Assembly (NCBI GenBank): GCA_017994075.1
Contig: JAGOLM010000001.1
Span: 46,634 to 110,633, forward strand
Length of the DNA stretch: 64,000 nt
Origin: Lachnospiraceae bacterium
Lineage (GTDB): Bacteria > Bacillota > Clostridia > Lachnospirales > Lachnospiraceae
Direction of reading: 5' to 3'
The translations under genes were made by a program, and so were the position numbers. This document shows, piece after piece, positions 35,646 through 44,486 of the stretch (positions are counted from its first letter, which is position 1; each line of letters begins with the position of its first letter). Under the pieces are notes generated by a model. That model was not told where the DNA came from, did no database searches, and saw only the letters and a list, made by a program, of their open reading frames with translations.

Positions 35646-36250
35646 TACTTAGCACCTCCTGTCAGAGTTTTAAAGTAACAAAATCCAGCGTCAACCGCTT
35701 TTGTTACTGCATTAGAAGTAATTGTAGCTCCACTTATGGCCTCGATTTTACCTTTACCGCCACCATTTTTAGAAACTTCATATGTTCCAGCTTTAATTCC
35801 TATAAATTCATTTTTAAACTTGTCTTCTTTAGCCTTCATTCCAAGTCCAGGAGTATCATTAATAGCTGTTATTGAATATCCATTCATTTTGCCATCGTTT
35901 GTTACACCCATATAAAATGTAAGCTTTCCACCATAATCATTCATATTTGTTACGGCAAGCACATATCCAAGTTTTTTGCCTGATGCATCCTTGGCAACAA
36001 TACAATCATCAACTGTAATTCCCTTGTAACCAGCATCCTTAACAATCTTATCTGCTTTTTTTGAATCAAATGATTTATCATCTTCAAATTTTTTTGCTTT
36101 TGAAAAAACTTCATTATATGCCTTTTGAACAGCCTGCTCCTGTGCCCTTGCAATAGGCTTCTCTGTAATAGCATGGACACCACCAAGTGCAAGTCCTGAT
36201 ATAAAGGTAATTAGTGTCAGGGTAAGAGCATCTTTTACTAATTTATTCAT
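35645..36250 (-). CDS. rnfG: Rnf complex subunit G, FMN-binding
   Basis: RnfG is anchored by one N-terminal helix (about 7-29) and carries covalently bound FMN on the outer side. The 201-residue protein has the FMN-attachment motif SGATITSNAVTKAV near 170-183, in which the threonine is the flavinylation site in the family, and the DTPGLGMKAKEDKFKNEF segment. It overlaps rnfD by four bases. Confidence 0.96.
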   Translation of the reverse strand: MNKLVKDALTLTLITFISGLALGGVHAITEKPIARAQEQAVQKAYNEVFSKAKKFEDDKSFDSKKADKIVKDAGYKGITVDDCIVAKDASGKKLGYVLAVTNMNDYGGKLTFYMGVTNDGKMNGYSITAINDTPGLGMKAKEDKFKNEFIGIKAGTYEVSKNGGGKGKIEAISGATITSNAVTKAVDAGFCYFKTLTGGAK

Positions 36251-37224
36251 GCTTTTGCTCCTTCCTCTAACTTACTGTCTTTTTTGCTAGGTTCCTTCAC
36301 AATTCCAAAAGCCTTTGGAACTGTAAATTTCTCAATAAGAGGAACTAAACAGTTAGCAAAAATTATTGCATAAGATACACCCTCTGCCGATGCGCCAAAA
36401 ATTCTAAAAATACCCGTTAGTATTCCAAGAACAATTCCAAAAATAATCTGGCCCTTTGGTGTAATAGGCGAGGTAACATAATCTGTTGCCATGAAAAATG
36501 CGCCAAGTATAAGTCCGCCTCCGCAAATCTCCTCTACGAGAAACGTCCAGTCAAATCCATGTCCTCCGAAAAGAAGAACAAATATTGCAAAAGTGCCAAT
36601 ATATGATGCAGGTATTCTCAAATTGATAATACCCATGAGTATCAGGAAAATAGCTCCGATCAATAGAGCGATCACTGATGTTTCACCAATTGTACCAGCT
36701 TCAGTTCCAAGAAACATCTTTAATGCATCTACAGATTCTCCCGCCTTTAGTTGTGCTAGAGGTGTTGCACCTGTAACACCATCATAAGAAAAGCTGGTCA
36801 TCTGCTGTGTAAATGAAAGAAGTAGGAAACATCTTGCTCCAAGAGCAGGATTCATAAAATTCTGTCCTAATCCTCCGAATAGCATCTTAACAACAAAAAT
36901 CGCAAAGAAACCACCAACGACAGGGACAAACCATGAAACTGTATGTGGCAAATTCAGTCCTAATAAAAGTCCTGTAACGACCGCTGAAAGGTCTGAAACG
37001 GTACTTCTCTTTTTTAAAAATTTATCAGTAATGGCTTCAATTGCTACGCAGCTGAAAATCGATAATAACAGCACCAATAATGCTTTTGGTCCAAAGTTAA
37101 AAACACCAAAGATCGATGCGGGTAAAAGCGAAATAATAACAAGAATCATTATTCGCTTTGTATCTGTATTCTCCCTCACATGAGGTGAAGATGTAACATG
37201 AATTAAGTCGCTCAAAAGATTCAC
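36247..37224 (-). CDS. rnfD: Rnf complex subunit D, FMN-binding
   Basis: RnfD is a membrane subunit with about ten helices and a second covalent FMN. The 325-residue protein shows SSPHVRENTDTKRIM at the N-terminus, the flavinylation motif GVTGATPLAQ near 155, and NFMNPALGARCFLL. The late loop VTSPITPKGQIIFG is also typical. It follows rnfC by six bases. Confidence 0.97.
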   Translation of the reverse strand: MNLLSDLIHVTSSPHVRENTDTKRIMILVIISLLPASIFGVFNFGPKALLVLLLSIFSCVAIEAITDKFLKKRSTVSDLSAVVTGLLLGLNLPHTVSWFVPVVGGFFAIFVVKMLFGGLGQNFMNPALGARCFLLLSFTQQMTSFSYDGVTGATPLAQLKAGESVDALKMFLGTEAGTIGETSVIALLIGAIFLILMGIINLRIPASYIGTFAIFVLLFGGHGFDWTFLVEEICGGGLILGAFFMATDYVTSPITPKGQIIFGIVLGILTGIFRIFGASAEGVSYAIIFANCLVPLIEKFTVPKAFGIVKEPSKKDSKLEEGAKA

Positions 37225-37230
37225 CTCTTC

Positions 37231-38562
37231 CTATTTCTTCTGATTTCTCTTGTCAGTAAGTATCTGTTTCTTCATTGTCTTTATATCTTGAGCTAATGGA
37301 CGTCTGGCCGGGCAAACAAAGCTACAGCTTCCACATTCAATACACTCAAGTCCGTACCACTCCTCAAATATATCCTTAACTCCATTTTCCGAATATTTAG
37401 AAAGACGACTTGGAATAAGGTTTTCCGGACAAGCCTCTACACATCTTCCACAGTTTATACAAGCTGTAGTTTCATATTTTGAAGCTTCATCCTCTGTAAA
37501 AACAAGAAGAGCTGATGTTGTCTTGGTTGTTGGAACATCAATATCAAACATTGCAAATCCCATCATGGGACCACCGGAAATCATTTTGGCTGCTGGCTTT
37601 TTCAAACCCTCTGCAGCATTTAGAATTTCTTTAAATGAAGTTCCTATATGTATAGAGAAATTTCTAGGTTCAACGACATCATCACCTGAAACTGTAAATA
37701 TCCTATCCATCACAGGTCTGCCAAGATAAACTGCATCATATACAGCCGAAATCGTAGCGACATTATCTACTATACATCCAGTATCTGCGGGTAACATCTT
37801 AGAATTAATATCACGACCTGTGACCGCATGGATAAGTTGTCTCTCTCCACCCTGCGGATATTTTGTCAAAAGTTCACAAACAGAAAGTCTATTGTCGTCA
37901 GTTATAAGTGATCTGATTTTCTCTATACAGTCAAGCTTATTATTTTCAACTCCGAATACACCCTTAGCATTGGGAAACAGCTTAAGAATAAGTTTTATTC
38001 CCTCAACAAGTTTATCTGTGTTTTCAAGAATTGCGCGATAATCACTTGTCAGATATGGTTCACATTCAGCACAGTTTGCAATTATATATTCAATTTTTTC
38101 AGGATTCTTGGGGGAAAGTTTTACATGTGTTGGAAATCCAGCACCACCCATACCAACAATTCCGGCATTCTTTATTTTTCCTAAAATCTGTTCTCCGGTC
38201 AATCCATTAACCTGATCTAGAGAAAGTTCTTCAAAATCCACCTCAGAATACTCATTATCATTTTCAATAACAATTGACATAACCATATCGCCGGTTGCTA
38301 CACGTCTAGGTAAAATTTCCTTAACAGTACCTGAAACCGAAGAATAAATCGAAGCCGAAACAAAACCGCCTGCCTCAGCAAGCATCTGCCCTCTTTTTAC
38401 TGCATCTCCGACAGCGACAACTGCCTTCGCCGGCGCGCCAATATGCTGTGAAAGCGGATAGACAAGCTCCCCTGATGGCTGCAATTCTTTGATTGGCTTG
38501 TCTTTTGACAGTTCTTTCCCCTCTTGGGGATGAACACCGCCCTTAAAACTATGTAAAGCCAT
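37231..38562 (-). CDS. rnfC: Rnf complex subunit C, NADH-binding
   Basis: RnfC carries the NAD(H)- and FMN-binding site and two [4Fe-4S] clusters of the Rnf complex. The 443-residue protein has the N-terminal barrel-sandwich hybrid (FKGGVHPQEGKELS, PLSQHIGAPAKAVV), the NuoF-like segment VGMGGAGFPTHVKLSP near 136-151, SLBB-like region, and ferredoxin motifs CINCGRCVEACP and CIECGSCSFVCP near 370-415. It opens the operon and has a good extended -10 promoter upstream. ATG at 38562 follows AGGAGGG. Confidence 0.97.
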   Translation of the reverse strand: MALHSFKGGVHPQEGKELSKDKPIKELQPSGELVYPLSQHIGAPAKAVVAVGDAVKRGQMLAEAGGFVSASIYSSVSGTVKEILPRRVATGDMVMSIVIENDNEYSEVDFEELSLDQVNGLTGEQILGKIKNAGIVGMGGAGFPTHVKLSPKNPEKIEYIIANCAECEPYLTSDYRAILENTDKLVEGIKLILKLFPNAKGVFGVENNKLDCIEKIRSLITDDNRLSVCELLTKYPQGGERQLIHAVTGRDINSKMLPADTGCIVDNVATISAVYDAVYLGRPVMDRIFTVSGDDVVEPRNFSIHIGTSFKEILNAAEGLKKPAAKMISGGPMMGFAMFDIDVPTTKTTSALLVFTEDEASKYETTACINCGRCVEACPENLIPSRLSKYSENGVKDIFEEWYGLECIECGSCSFVCPARRPLAQDIKTMKKQILTDKRNQKK

Positions 38563-38609
38563 GAAATTGTATCCCTCCTTTTACTCAAATAAGCTACTCA
38601 TAAGTTTCA

Positions 38610-38618
38610 ATTATAACA
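38610..38618 (-). promoter_or_regulatory. Extended -10 promoter of the rnf operon
   Basis: The minus strand reads TGTTATAAT (38618-38610), a TGN extended -10 with a perfect TATAAT. The -35 region (AAAGGA or AAGGAA at 17-18 bases) is poor, as allowed for extended -10 promoters. It lies about 48 bases upstream of rnfC. Confidence 0.6.
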
Positions 38619-38665
38619 CTTTTATACATTTTTCCTTTAAATTCGAATTATAATTTTGTATAAAT

Positions 38666-39637
38666 TTAAATACCAGAAAAAAGATTTTTAATTTCATCCA
38701 TAAAAAAAGAATCGCTGATTTTATCATTCTCAACATATACAAAGCATTCATCTTTAGTTGGTTTCCTATAACGTTCGACATTTATCCCACTGGTTAATAT
38801 TTTCGGAATTATCTTTTCTTCATCGATAAGATAAACATAGTCCTTATAGTTCAAAAAATAATGTTTCATTTTTCCATCATAAAGTGGACATGTTCCTTTT
38901 ATAATATTCTTATCAAGTATTATATATACATCATTTAGATCAATTCTAATTGCCCTAGGAAGATCAAGATTAGTTGAACCTTTAAAAATAATTTCATCTG
39001 ATTCTTTTTTCATTGAAAAATTTATAAAATTTATTTTTTTGATCTGAAAATATTTAAATATCTTTAAAAGTGGAAGCATGCCATATACATCTTCTCTGTT
39101 ATGAATGATCAAAAAATGTTCGTCCTCATCGTCAGGTCTCTTTTGATATTCTTCATACACTTTTATCAATTTACCACCATCATACTTATCTTCTCTATTT
39201 ATTCCAAGAAATGCTTCTATATTTTTTTGCTTTAGAGCTGGAAGTCTTAAAAAAGATTTTAATGGCTTAATCGCCTTATATATATCAAAGGATGATATAA
39301 AACCATTATCAATCATATTCCGAAATTGTTCATTTTTTTCAGCAACAAAAGGAATATCAAATCTATCACCGTTATATGTTATAAGTCTTGAATATTCAGG
39401 AATTGAATTCAGAAAAGCTTCTATCACTTTTCTTTCTTCTAATACCGTTTCCGCAAAAAACTGAGTGATTTTATAGAATTCATTTTCAATTACTCCAATA
39501 CCTATCATATAAATATGGGAATATTTTCTCGATAATCCCGTTGTCTCTATATCAAAAAAGACATCATTATCACTTAGCTCAAAGTATTGATTTATAGAAT
39601 TAATATCTATTTTAGATTCAAAATTAAAAATTTTCAT
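38666..39637 (-). CDS. YprB-like RNase H-fold exonuclease
   Basis: A 323-residue protein with a DEDD-type 3'-5' exonuclease domain (COG3359, YprB family). The first motif is FFDIETTGLSRKYSHIY (D29 and E31), the second is around LITYNGDRFDIPFV, and the third FLIIHNREDVYGMLPLL carries the last aspartate. The C-terminal 110 residues have no domain I recognise. The natural nucleic-acid substrate is unknown; a role in DNA repair or RNA processing is inferred from the fold. It lies alone between a terminator and the rnf promoter, and its own promoter is not clear. Confidence 0.82.
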   Translation of the reverse strand: MKIFNFESKIDINSINQYFELSDNDVFFDIETTGLSRKYSHIYMIGIGVIENEFYKITQFFAETVLEERKVIEAFLNSIPEYSRLITYNGDRFDIPFVAEKNEQFRNMIDNGFISSFDIYKAIKPLKSFLRLPALKQKNIEAFLGINREDKYDGGKLIKVYEEYQKRPDDEDEHFLIIHNREDVYGMLPLLKIFKYFQIKKINFINFSMKKESDEIIFKGSTNLDLPRAIRIDLNDVYIILDKNIIKGTCPLYDGKMKHYFLNYKDYVYLIDEEKIIPKILTSGINVERYRKPTKDECFVYVENDKISDSFFMDEIKNLFSGI

Positions 39638-39699
39638 AGAAAGAAACCACTCTACCCCATAATATGTACTTCAATATTCCCAAATCATCAATCACGCTG

Positions 39700-39741
39700 A
39701 AACAAAATAAGCGGTCTCAAAATCAATTGAGATCGCTTATT
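39700..39741 (-). terminator. Intrinsic terminator after cheR
   Basis: A 15-bp near-perfect stem AATAAGCGATCTCAA/TTGAGACCGCTTATT (39741-39727 with 39720-39706, one wobble) is followed on the minus strand by TTGTTTC. It lies 27 bases after the cheR stop. Confidence 0.82.
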
Positions 39742-39768
39742 TAATAAAATTAAAATCGTAACCCGTTA

Positions 39769-40554
39769 TCAAACTCCAGGTATACCTTTTTCATAGAAAA
39801 ATGAATTTCTACGCTTGAAGCCAATCTCTTTATAGTCCATAACTTGTTCAGTACTTCCAATAAAGAGTATGCCCTCTCTTTTGAGTGAATCATAGAATTT
39901 TCTGTAAATTTCTTCCTTCGCCTCTTCAGTAAAATAAATCAAAACATTTCTGCATACAATCATATCACAATTCGAGATATATCTATCTTTAAGCAAATCA
40001 TGAGTTTTGAATTCTACACATTTCTTAATTTCATCAGATATCTGGTACGATGAACCGATCTGAGTAAAATACTTTTGTTTTAAATCTGAAGGTACGTTTG
40101 CAATACTCTTTGCAGAATACAATCCAGTTTTTGCCTGGGCAATAACTTGTTTATCAATATCTGTTGCGACAATGTGAATCTGTGACAAAGGTAAAAACCT
40201 CGATAAAGCCATAACAAGAGAATAAGGTTCGTCTCCTGTTGAACACGCTGCACTCCAAATATTAAGTTTCTTTCCGAACTTATCCATCAAATATGGAAAG
40301 AACTCCTTATGAAGTAATTCCCACTGGTCAGGATTTCTATAAAACTCAGAAACATTAATTGTAAGAAAATTTATAAATTCATCAAAAACCGCTGTCCTAG
40401 GCGTAAGAAGTTTATAATATTCTTCATATGTCTTACAGCTATTTCTGGTGACAAGAGAGTCTATGCGACGTCTCATCTGCTTTTCCTTGTATGAACTGAG
40501 ATCAATTTTTGTCATAAGAAGGATCTTTGCTTTGAATTCTTCGTAAAATTCCAT
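39769..40554 (-). CDS. cheR: Chemotaxis protein methyltransferase CheR
   Basis: CheR methylates glutamates of chemoreceptors with S-adenosylmethionine. The 261-residue protein has the N-terminal helical domain (MRRRIDSLVTRNSCKTYEEY), then SEFYRNPDQWELL, the SAM loop IWSAACSTGDEPYSLVMAL near 98-116, and CDMIVCRNVLIYFTEEAKE with FIGSTEQV near the end. All expected motifs are present. It stands alone: no other chemotaxis gene is in the window. It is preceded by the S1-domain gene with a 44-base gap and has GGAGG before its ATG. Confidence 0.94.
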   Translation of the reverse strand: MEFYEEFKAKILLMTKIDLSSYKEKQMRRRIDSLVTRNSCKTYEEYYKLLTPRTAVFDEFINFLTINVSEFYRNPDQWELLHKEFFPYLMDKFGKKLNIWSAACSTGDEPYSLVMALSRFLPLSQIHIVATDIDKQVIAQAKTGLYSAKSIANVPSDLKQKYFTQIGSSYQISDEIKKCVEFKTHDLLKDRYISNCDMIVCRNVLIYFTEEAKEEIYRKFYDSLKREGILFIGSTEQVMDYKEIGFKRRNSFFYEKGIPGV

Positions 40555-40598
40555 AAGACACCTCCGCAGGCTATATTATATTCGGCAAGAATAGCTAT

Positions 40599-41696
40599 TT
40601 ACTCTTCTGTAGATTCTGTGTCTTCAGCAACAGTATCATTTTTATCTTCAGACATTGCCTTAATGCTAAGGCTGATCTTATGCTCGTTATCACGAACCTC
40701 TACAACCATGGCTGTAACGTCCTGACTAACAGCAAGAACATCTGAAGGCTTATCAACGTGATCCTTTGATATCTGTGAAACATGAAGAAGTGCATCGATT
40801 CCAGGCTCAAGTTCAATGAATGCGCCAAAATCTGTCATTCTGGCAACCTTTCCTGATACGATTGTGCCAACTGCATACTTCTCAGAAGCACCGTTCCAAG
40901 GATTTTCATTATCAAACTTACGGCTAAGAGCAATCTTCTTACCGTTAATGCTCTTAATAAATACCTTAACCTTGTCGTCAACCTTGTATAACTTCTTAGG
41001 ATTGTCAACATGTCCCCATGACATTTCTGAAATATGAAGAAGACCATCTACGCCGCCAAGATCGATAAATGCACCGAAATCAGTAACGTTCTTAACAGTA
41101 CCGTCAATTACATCGCCAACATGAATGTTGTCAAAGAATTCCTTCTGTACTTCTTCTTTTTTAGCAACGAGAAGCTGCTTTCTATCTCCGATAATTCTTC
41201 TTTTTCTGGGATTAAACTCAGTAATAACGAACTTGATATCTTTGCCGGCATACTGATTAAGATCCTTAACAAAAGTATCTGCAATAAGACTTGCAGGAAC
41301 AAATACTCTAGCCTCGTCTACGACTACGCTTAAGCCGCCGTTAAGAACTTTAACGACCTTTCCTGAAAGAACCTCATGATTCTCAAATGCTTCTCTAAGT
41401 TTCTCATTACCTTTTTCCTGCTCAAGTCTTCTGTATGAAAGAAGTACCTGGCTCTCTCCGTCATTAACCTTGGTTACGATGGCTTCCATCGAATCACCTT
41501 CTTTAACGACAGTTGTAAGATCAAGACTTGAATCATCGGTATACTCTGAGCGAGTAATAATACCATCTGACTTGTATCCGATATTAAGCGCGATCTCATC
41601 TGGCTTAACGTAGATTACAGTACCCTCTACGATCTCTCCGTTGTGAATAGTTTTCATTGATGCTTCTAACATCTGTTCAAAGCTCTCTTCTGGCAT
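40599..41696 (-). CDS. rpsA: S1 RNA-binding domain protein (30S ribosomal protein S1-like)
   Basis: The 365-residue protein has four S1 domains, beginning near residues 18 (GEIVEGTVIYVKPDEI), 105 (LSGKVVKVLNGGLSVV), 190 (GDVIDGTVKNVTDFGAFIDL) and 275 (GTIVSGKVARMTDFGAFIEL). That is the size of Firmicute S1-like proteins, which help ribosomes bind mRNA or act in RNA turnover; whether it is a stable 30S component is not known here. It overlaps ispH by 31 bases in a different frame, with GAGGAGG upstream. In several Clostridia IspH and S1 are fused into one protein, so this arrangement looks like the unfused form. Confidence 0.92.
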   Translation of the reverse strand: MPEESFEQMLEASMKTIHNGEIVEGTVIYVKPDEIALNIGYKSDGIITRSEYTDDSSLDLTTVVKEGDSMEAIVTKVNDGESQVLLSYRRLEQEKGNEKLREAFENHEVLSGKVVKVLNGGLSVVVDEARVFVPASLIADTFVKDLNQYAGKDIKFVITEFNPRKRRIIGDRKQLLVAKKEEVQKEFFDNIHVGDVIDGTVKNVTDFGAFIDLGGVDGLLHISEMSWGHVDNPKKLYKVDDKVKVFIKSINGKKIALSRKFDNENPWNGASEKYAVGTIVSGKVARMTDFGAFIELEPGIDALLHVSQISKDHVDKPSDVLAVSQDVTAMVVEVRDNEHKISLSIKAMSEDKNDTVAEDTESTEE

Positions 41697-42532
41697 GTTC
41701 CTTGAACCTCCTCAATTATATTGTTCGGGGTCGATGCCCCTGCTGTTATTCCTACGCTGTCAATGGATTGCAATAGGGAAAGATCAAGGTCTTTTACTGA
41801 CTGGATAAAATATGTATCCTGGTTCTTTGCTCTACAAATTTCGTATAATTTTCTCGAGTTAGAACTATGCTTCCCGCCGATGACTATCATCACATCAACT
41901 TTATCTGCAATTTCAGAAGCTTCTTTTTGTCGCGCTTCTGTGGCATTGCAGATCGTATTCAAACAAGATAAATCATAACCTTTTTTATTAATAATTTCAA
42001 CTAATTCTTCAAATTTCTTAAAATTAAAGGTAGTTTGAGAAACCAAGCAAACTTTTTCTGATTTTTTGAATGGAAGATTCGTAGCTTCTTCGTCAGTTGA
42101 GATCACATTATACTTGCCTGATTCTATCCATCCTATTATTCCCTGGACTTCAGGATGTTCTGGATCTCCAACAATAACAATATGGTATCCCATCTTGTCA
42201 TATTCATTAACTGTTTTCTGAATTTTCTGAACAAATGGGCATGTTGCATTTATAACATCAAATCCATATGATTTCAGTTCATCAATAGTTTTTTTTGAAA
42301 CACCATGTGACCTAATAATAATGACTCCTGGTTTTATCTTTGAAAGGTCAGTTTCTTCAGAAATAACTTCTACGCCTTGTTCCTCGAGACCTTTTACAAC
42401 GATTTCATTATGAATAATAGGTCCATATGTATATATTTTTTTTGTTTTTTTGTCAATTTCTTTCTGAACAGTATCAAGCGCTCTTTTTACGCCAAAGCAA
42501 AACCCAGCAGATGGAGCCAAAATAATATCCAT
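41666..42532 (-). CDS. ispH: 4-hydroxy-3-methylbut-2-enyl diphosphate reductase
   Basis: IspH makes IPP and DMAPP in the final step of the MEP isoprenoid pathway using a [4Fe-4S] cluster. The 288-residue protein has the three cluster cysteines in GFCFGVKRA (C13), NATCPFVQKI (near 97) and NTICNATEARQ (near 193). The substrate-binding HSSNSRKLYEI and the SVGITAGASTPNNIIEEV end are also clear. It lies nine bases downstream of cmk and overlaps the S1-domain gene. Confidence 0.97.
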   Translation of the reverse strand: MDIILAPSAGFCFGVKRALDTVQKEIDKKTKKIYTYGPIIHNEIVVKGLEEQGVEVISEETDLSKIKPGVIIIRSHGVSKKTIDELKSYGFDVINATCPFVQKIQKTVNEYDKMGYHIVIVGDPEHPEVQGIIGWIESGKYNVISTDEEATNLPFKKSEKVCLVSQTTFNFKKFEELVEIINKKGYDLSCLNTICNATEARQKEASEIADKVDVMIVIGGKHSSNSRKLYEICRAKNQDTYFIQSVKDLDLSLLQSIDSVGITAGASTPNNIIEEVQGTCQKRALNRC

Positions 42533-42541
42533 GATTTACAC

Positions 42542-43204
42542 CTAATTATATCTTTCCCTTGCCATTTTAGTTATTGTAGAAACCACTTCATCAATATTCA
42601 TATTCGATGAATCAAGAAGTATTGCATCATCTGCTTTTTTAAGAGGTGAGACTTTTCTAGTTTCATCCTGATGATCTCTTTTTTTTATATCTTCTATAAT
42701 AGAAGATAGATTCGCTGCAATTCCCTTTTTTATAAGTTCCTTATATCTTCTTTCTCCTCTTACTTCTGGACTTGCTGTAAGAAATATTTTTAGTTCTGCA
42801 TCAGGAAGAATAACAGTCCCGATATCTCTTCCATCCATAATAACGGATTTTTCTTCTGCGATTTCTTTCTGAAGATCAAACAGTCTTGCTCTGACTTCTG
42901 GATAAGCACTCGTCTTGGATGCCGCATTGCTTACATCCTGCACTCTGATTTTTGAATTGACATTTTCTCCATTTAATAAAATAACCTGTTCATTATCTAT
43001 AAATGTAATATCAATATTTACATTTTCAATAACTGCCGATACCGCATTTCTATTATCTATGTCTATGCAATTCTCTATCATATACAGACCAACTGCACGA
43101 TACATTGCTCCTGTATCAACATATAAAAATCCAAGATCCGCTGCAGCTTTTTTTGCAATAGTACTTTTCCCTGCTCCAGCAGGTCCATCAATAGCAATTT
43201 TCAT
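42542..43204 (-). CDS. cmk: Cytidylate kinase
   Basis: Cmk phosphorylates CMP and dCMP to their diphosphates. Starting at ATG 43204 gives 220 residues, MKIAIDGPAGAGKSTIAKKA, preceded by GGAGG at the right distance; an ATG at 43216 lacks such a site. The P-loop GPAGAGKST is at 7-15. Later signatures are YVDTGAMYRAVGLY, VIMDGRDIGTVILPDAELKIFLTAS and RKVSPLKKADDAILLDSSN. The cmk-ispH-S1 order is conserved in Clostridia. Confidence 0.96.
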   Translation of the reverse strand: MKIAIDGPAGAGKSTIAKKAAADLGFLYVDTGAMYRAVGLYMIENCIDIDNRNAVSAVIENVNIDITFIDNEQVILLNGENVNSKIRVQDVSNAASKTSAYPEVRARLFDLQKEIAEEKSVIMDGRDIGTVILPDAELKIFLTASPEVRGERRYKELIKKGIAANLSSIIEDIKKRDHQDETRKVSPLKKADDAILLDSSNMNIDEVVSTITKMARERYN

Positions 43205-43219
43205 TATTTCCTCCATAAA

Positions 43220-44473
43220 TCATGCATTCATGCCAGCCAGATATCCTGACGAAAATGCAAATTGAAGATTAAATCCACCAGTTACACCATCAACGTCAAT
43301 GACTTCGCCTGCAAAAAATAATCCATTTACTTTTTTTGACTCCATAGTAGATGGATTAATATCCTTTACATCAACTCCGCCCTGGGTAATTATCGCCTCT
43401 TTAAATGTTCCGGTTCCAATTACAGTAATATCAAATGATTTTAACTGATTCAATATTTTTTCGCGATATTTTTTTGATAGATCATGAATCTTTAGTGTAG
43501 GATCAATATCTAATCGTCTCAGAAAAACATTTATAATACTTGAAGGTAAAAATGAACCCAGAACATTTTTTATATCCTGGTTCTTCTTCTCATCAAATTC
43601 TCTTATAATTCTCTTTTCCAACTGTTCATGTGATAAAGCCGGTTTTAGATCGATCGAGCCTAATATCTTACCATCTTTTTCCAAGAATTTACCTATATAT
43701 GAACTTGCTGTCAAAACAAGTGGACCGGATATTCCTTCATTAGTAAAAAGGAGTTCTCCTCTTTCATTATACTTATGTTTTCCAAGTTTAAGATTTAATT
43801 CTACATTTTTAAGAGACAGGCCTTCTATCTCAGATATATCGTTTTCCTGTAGGATCACTCTTACAAGTGCAGGTCTGAGAGAAGTTACACGGTGACCTGT
43901 TTTTTCTGCAAACTTATAGCCATCCCCTGTGGATCCTGTTGTTGGATATGATAATCCACCTGTTGCAATTATAACGCTGTCACATTGGATAGTATCTCCA
44001 GTTTTTAGCCTGACTCCAATCACCTTAGATTCTTTTTTTTCATCCGGGTCACTGGTTTTCTCAGTAATAATATCAGAAACCTCTGTGTGAAGTCTAATTT
44101 TTACATGCAATAACTTTAGTGCATGTTCAAATGCTATGGTAATATCAGATGCATGATCTGATACTGGGAAAACACGGTTTCCTCTTTCTGTCTTACATCT
44201 GGTGCCATTATTTTCAAGAAATTCAATTAAATCGGTATTAGTAAATGCACTAAAGGCACTATATGTAAATCTTGAATTAGAAATATAAAAATGAGGATAT
44301 TCATCCATGGCCGTAATATTTGTACAATTGCATCTGCCTTTTCCGGTTATGTATATTTTTTTCCCAAGTTTCTCATTTTTTTCAATTATGGTAACATCAT
44401 TACCATTTTCTGCAGCCTTGACCGCAGCCATTATTCCGGAAGCTCCGCCTCCAATTATTAAAATTTTTTTCAT
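43220..44473 (-). CDS. NAD(P)/FAD-dependent oxidoreductase, YhiN/HI0933 family
   Basis: A 417-residue flavoprotein of the HI0933-like family, whose reaction is not established. The FAD-binding Rossmann motif ILIIGGGASGIMAAVKAAENG lies at 4-24, then LGKKIYITGKGRCNCTN, the central VIIATGGLSYPTTGSTGDGY, and the C-terminal GLFFAGEVIDVDGVTGGFNLQ. The start at 44473 is chosen because CGGAG lies seven bases upstream; an earlier ATG at 44497 would extend into the regulator gene. It is upstream of cmk, a frequent neighbour in Clostridia. Confidence 0.9.
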   Translation of the reverse strand: MKKILIIGGGASGIMAAVKAAENGNDVTIIEKNEKLGKKIYITGKGRCNCTNITAMDEYPHFYISNSRFTYSAFSAFTNTDLIEFLENNGTRCKTERGNRVFPVSDHASDITIAFEHALKLLHVKIRLHTEVSDIITEKTSDPDEKKESKVIGVRLKTGDTIQCDSVIIATGGLSYPTTGSTGDGYKFAEKTGHRVTSLRPALVRVILQENDISEIEGLSLKNVELNLKLGKHKYNERGELLFTNEGISGPLVLTASSYIGKFLEKDGKILGSIDLKPALSHEQLEKRIIREFDEKKNQDIKNVLGSFLPSSIINVFLRRLDIDPTLKIHDLSKKYREKILNQLKSFDITVIGTGTFKEAIITQGGVDVKDINPSTMESKKVNGLFFAGEVIDVDGVTGGFNLQFAFSSGYLAGMNA

Positions 44474-44486
44474 TTTAAAACTCCGA

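Noticed and set aside
39769-40554. A chemotaxis operon around cheR
   Set aside because: No other che, motility or receptor gene lies nearby, so cheR is taken as a lone gene.
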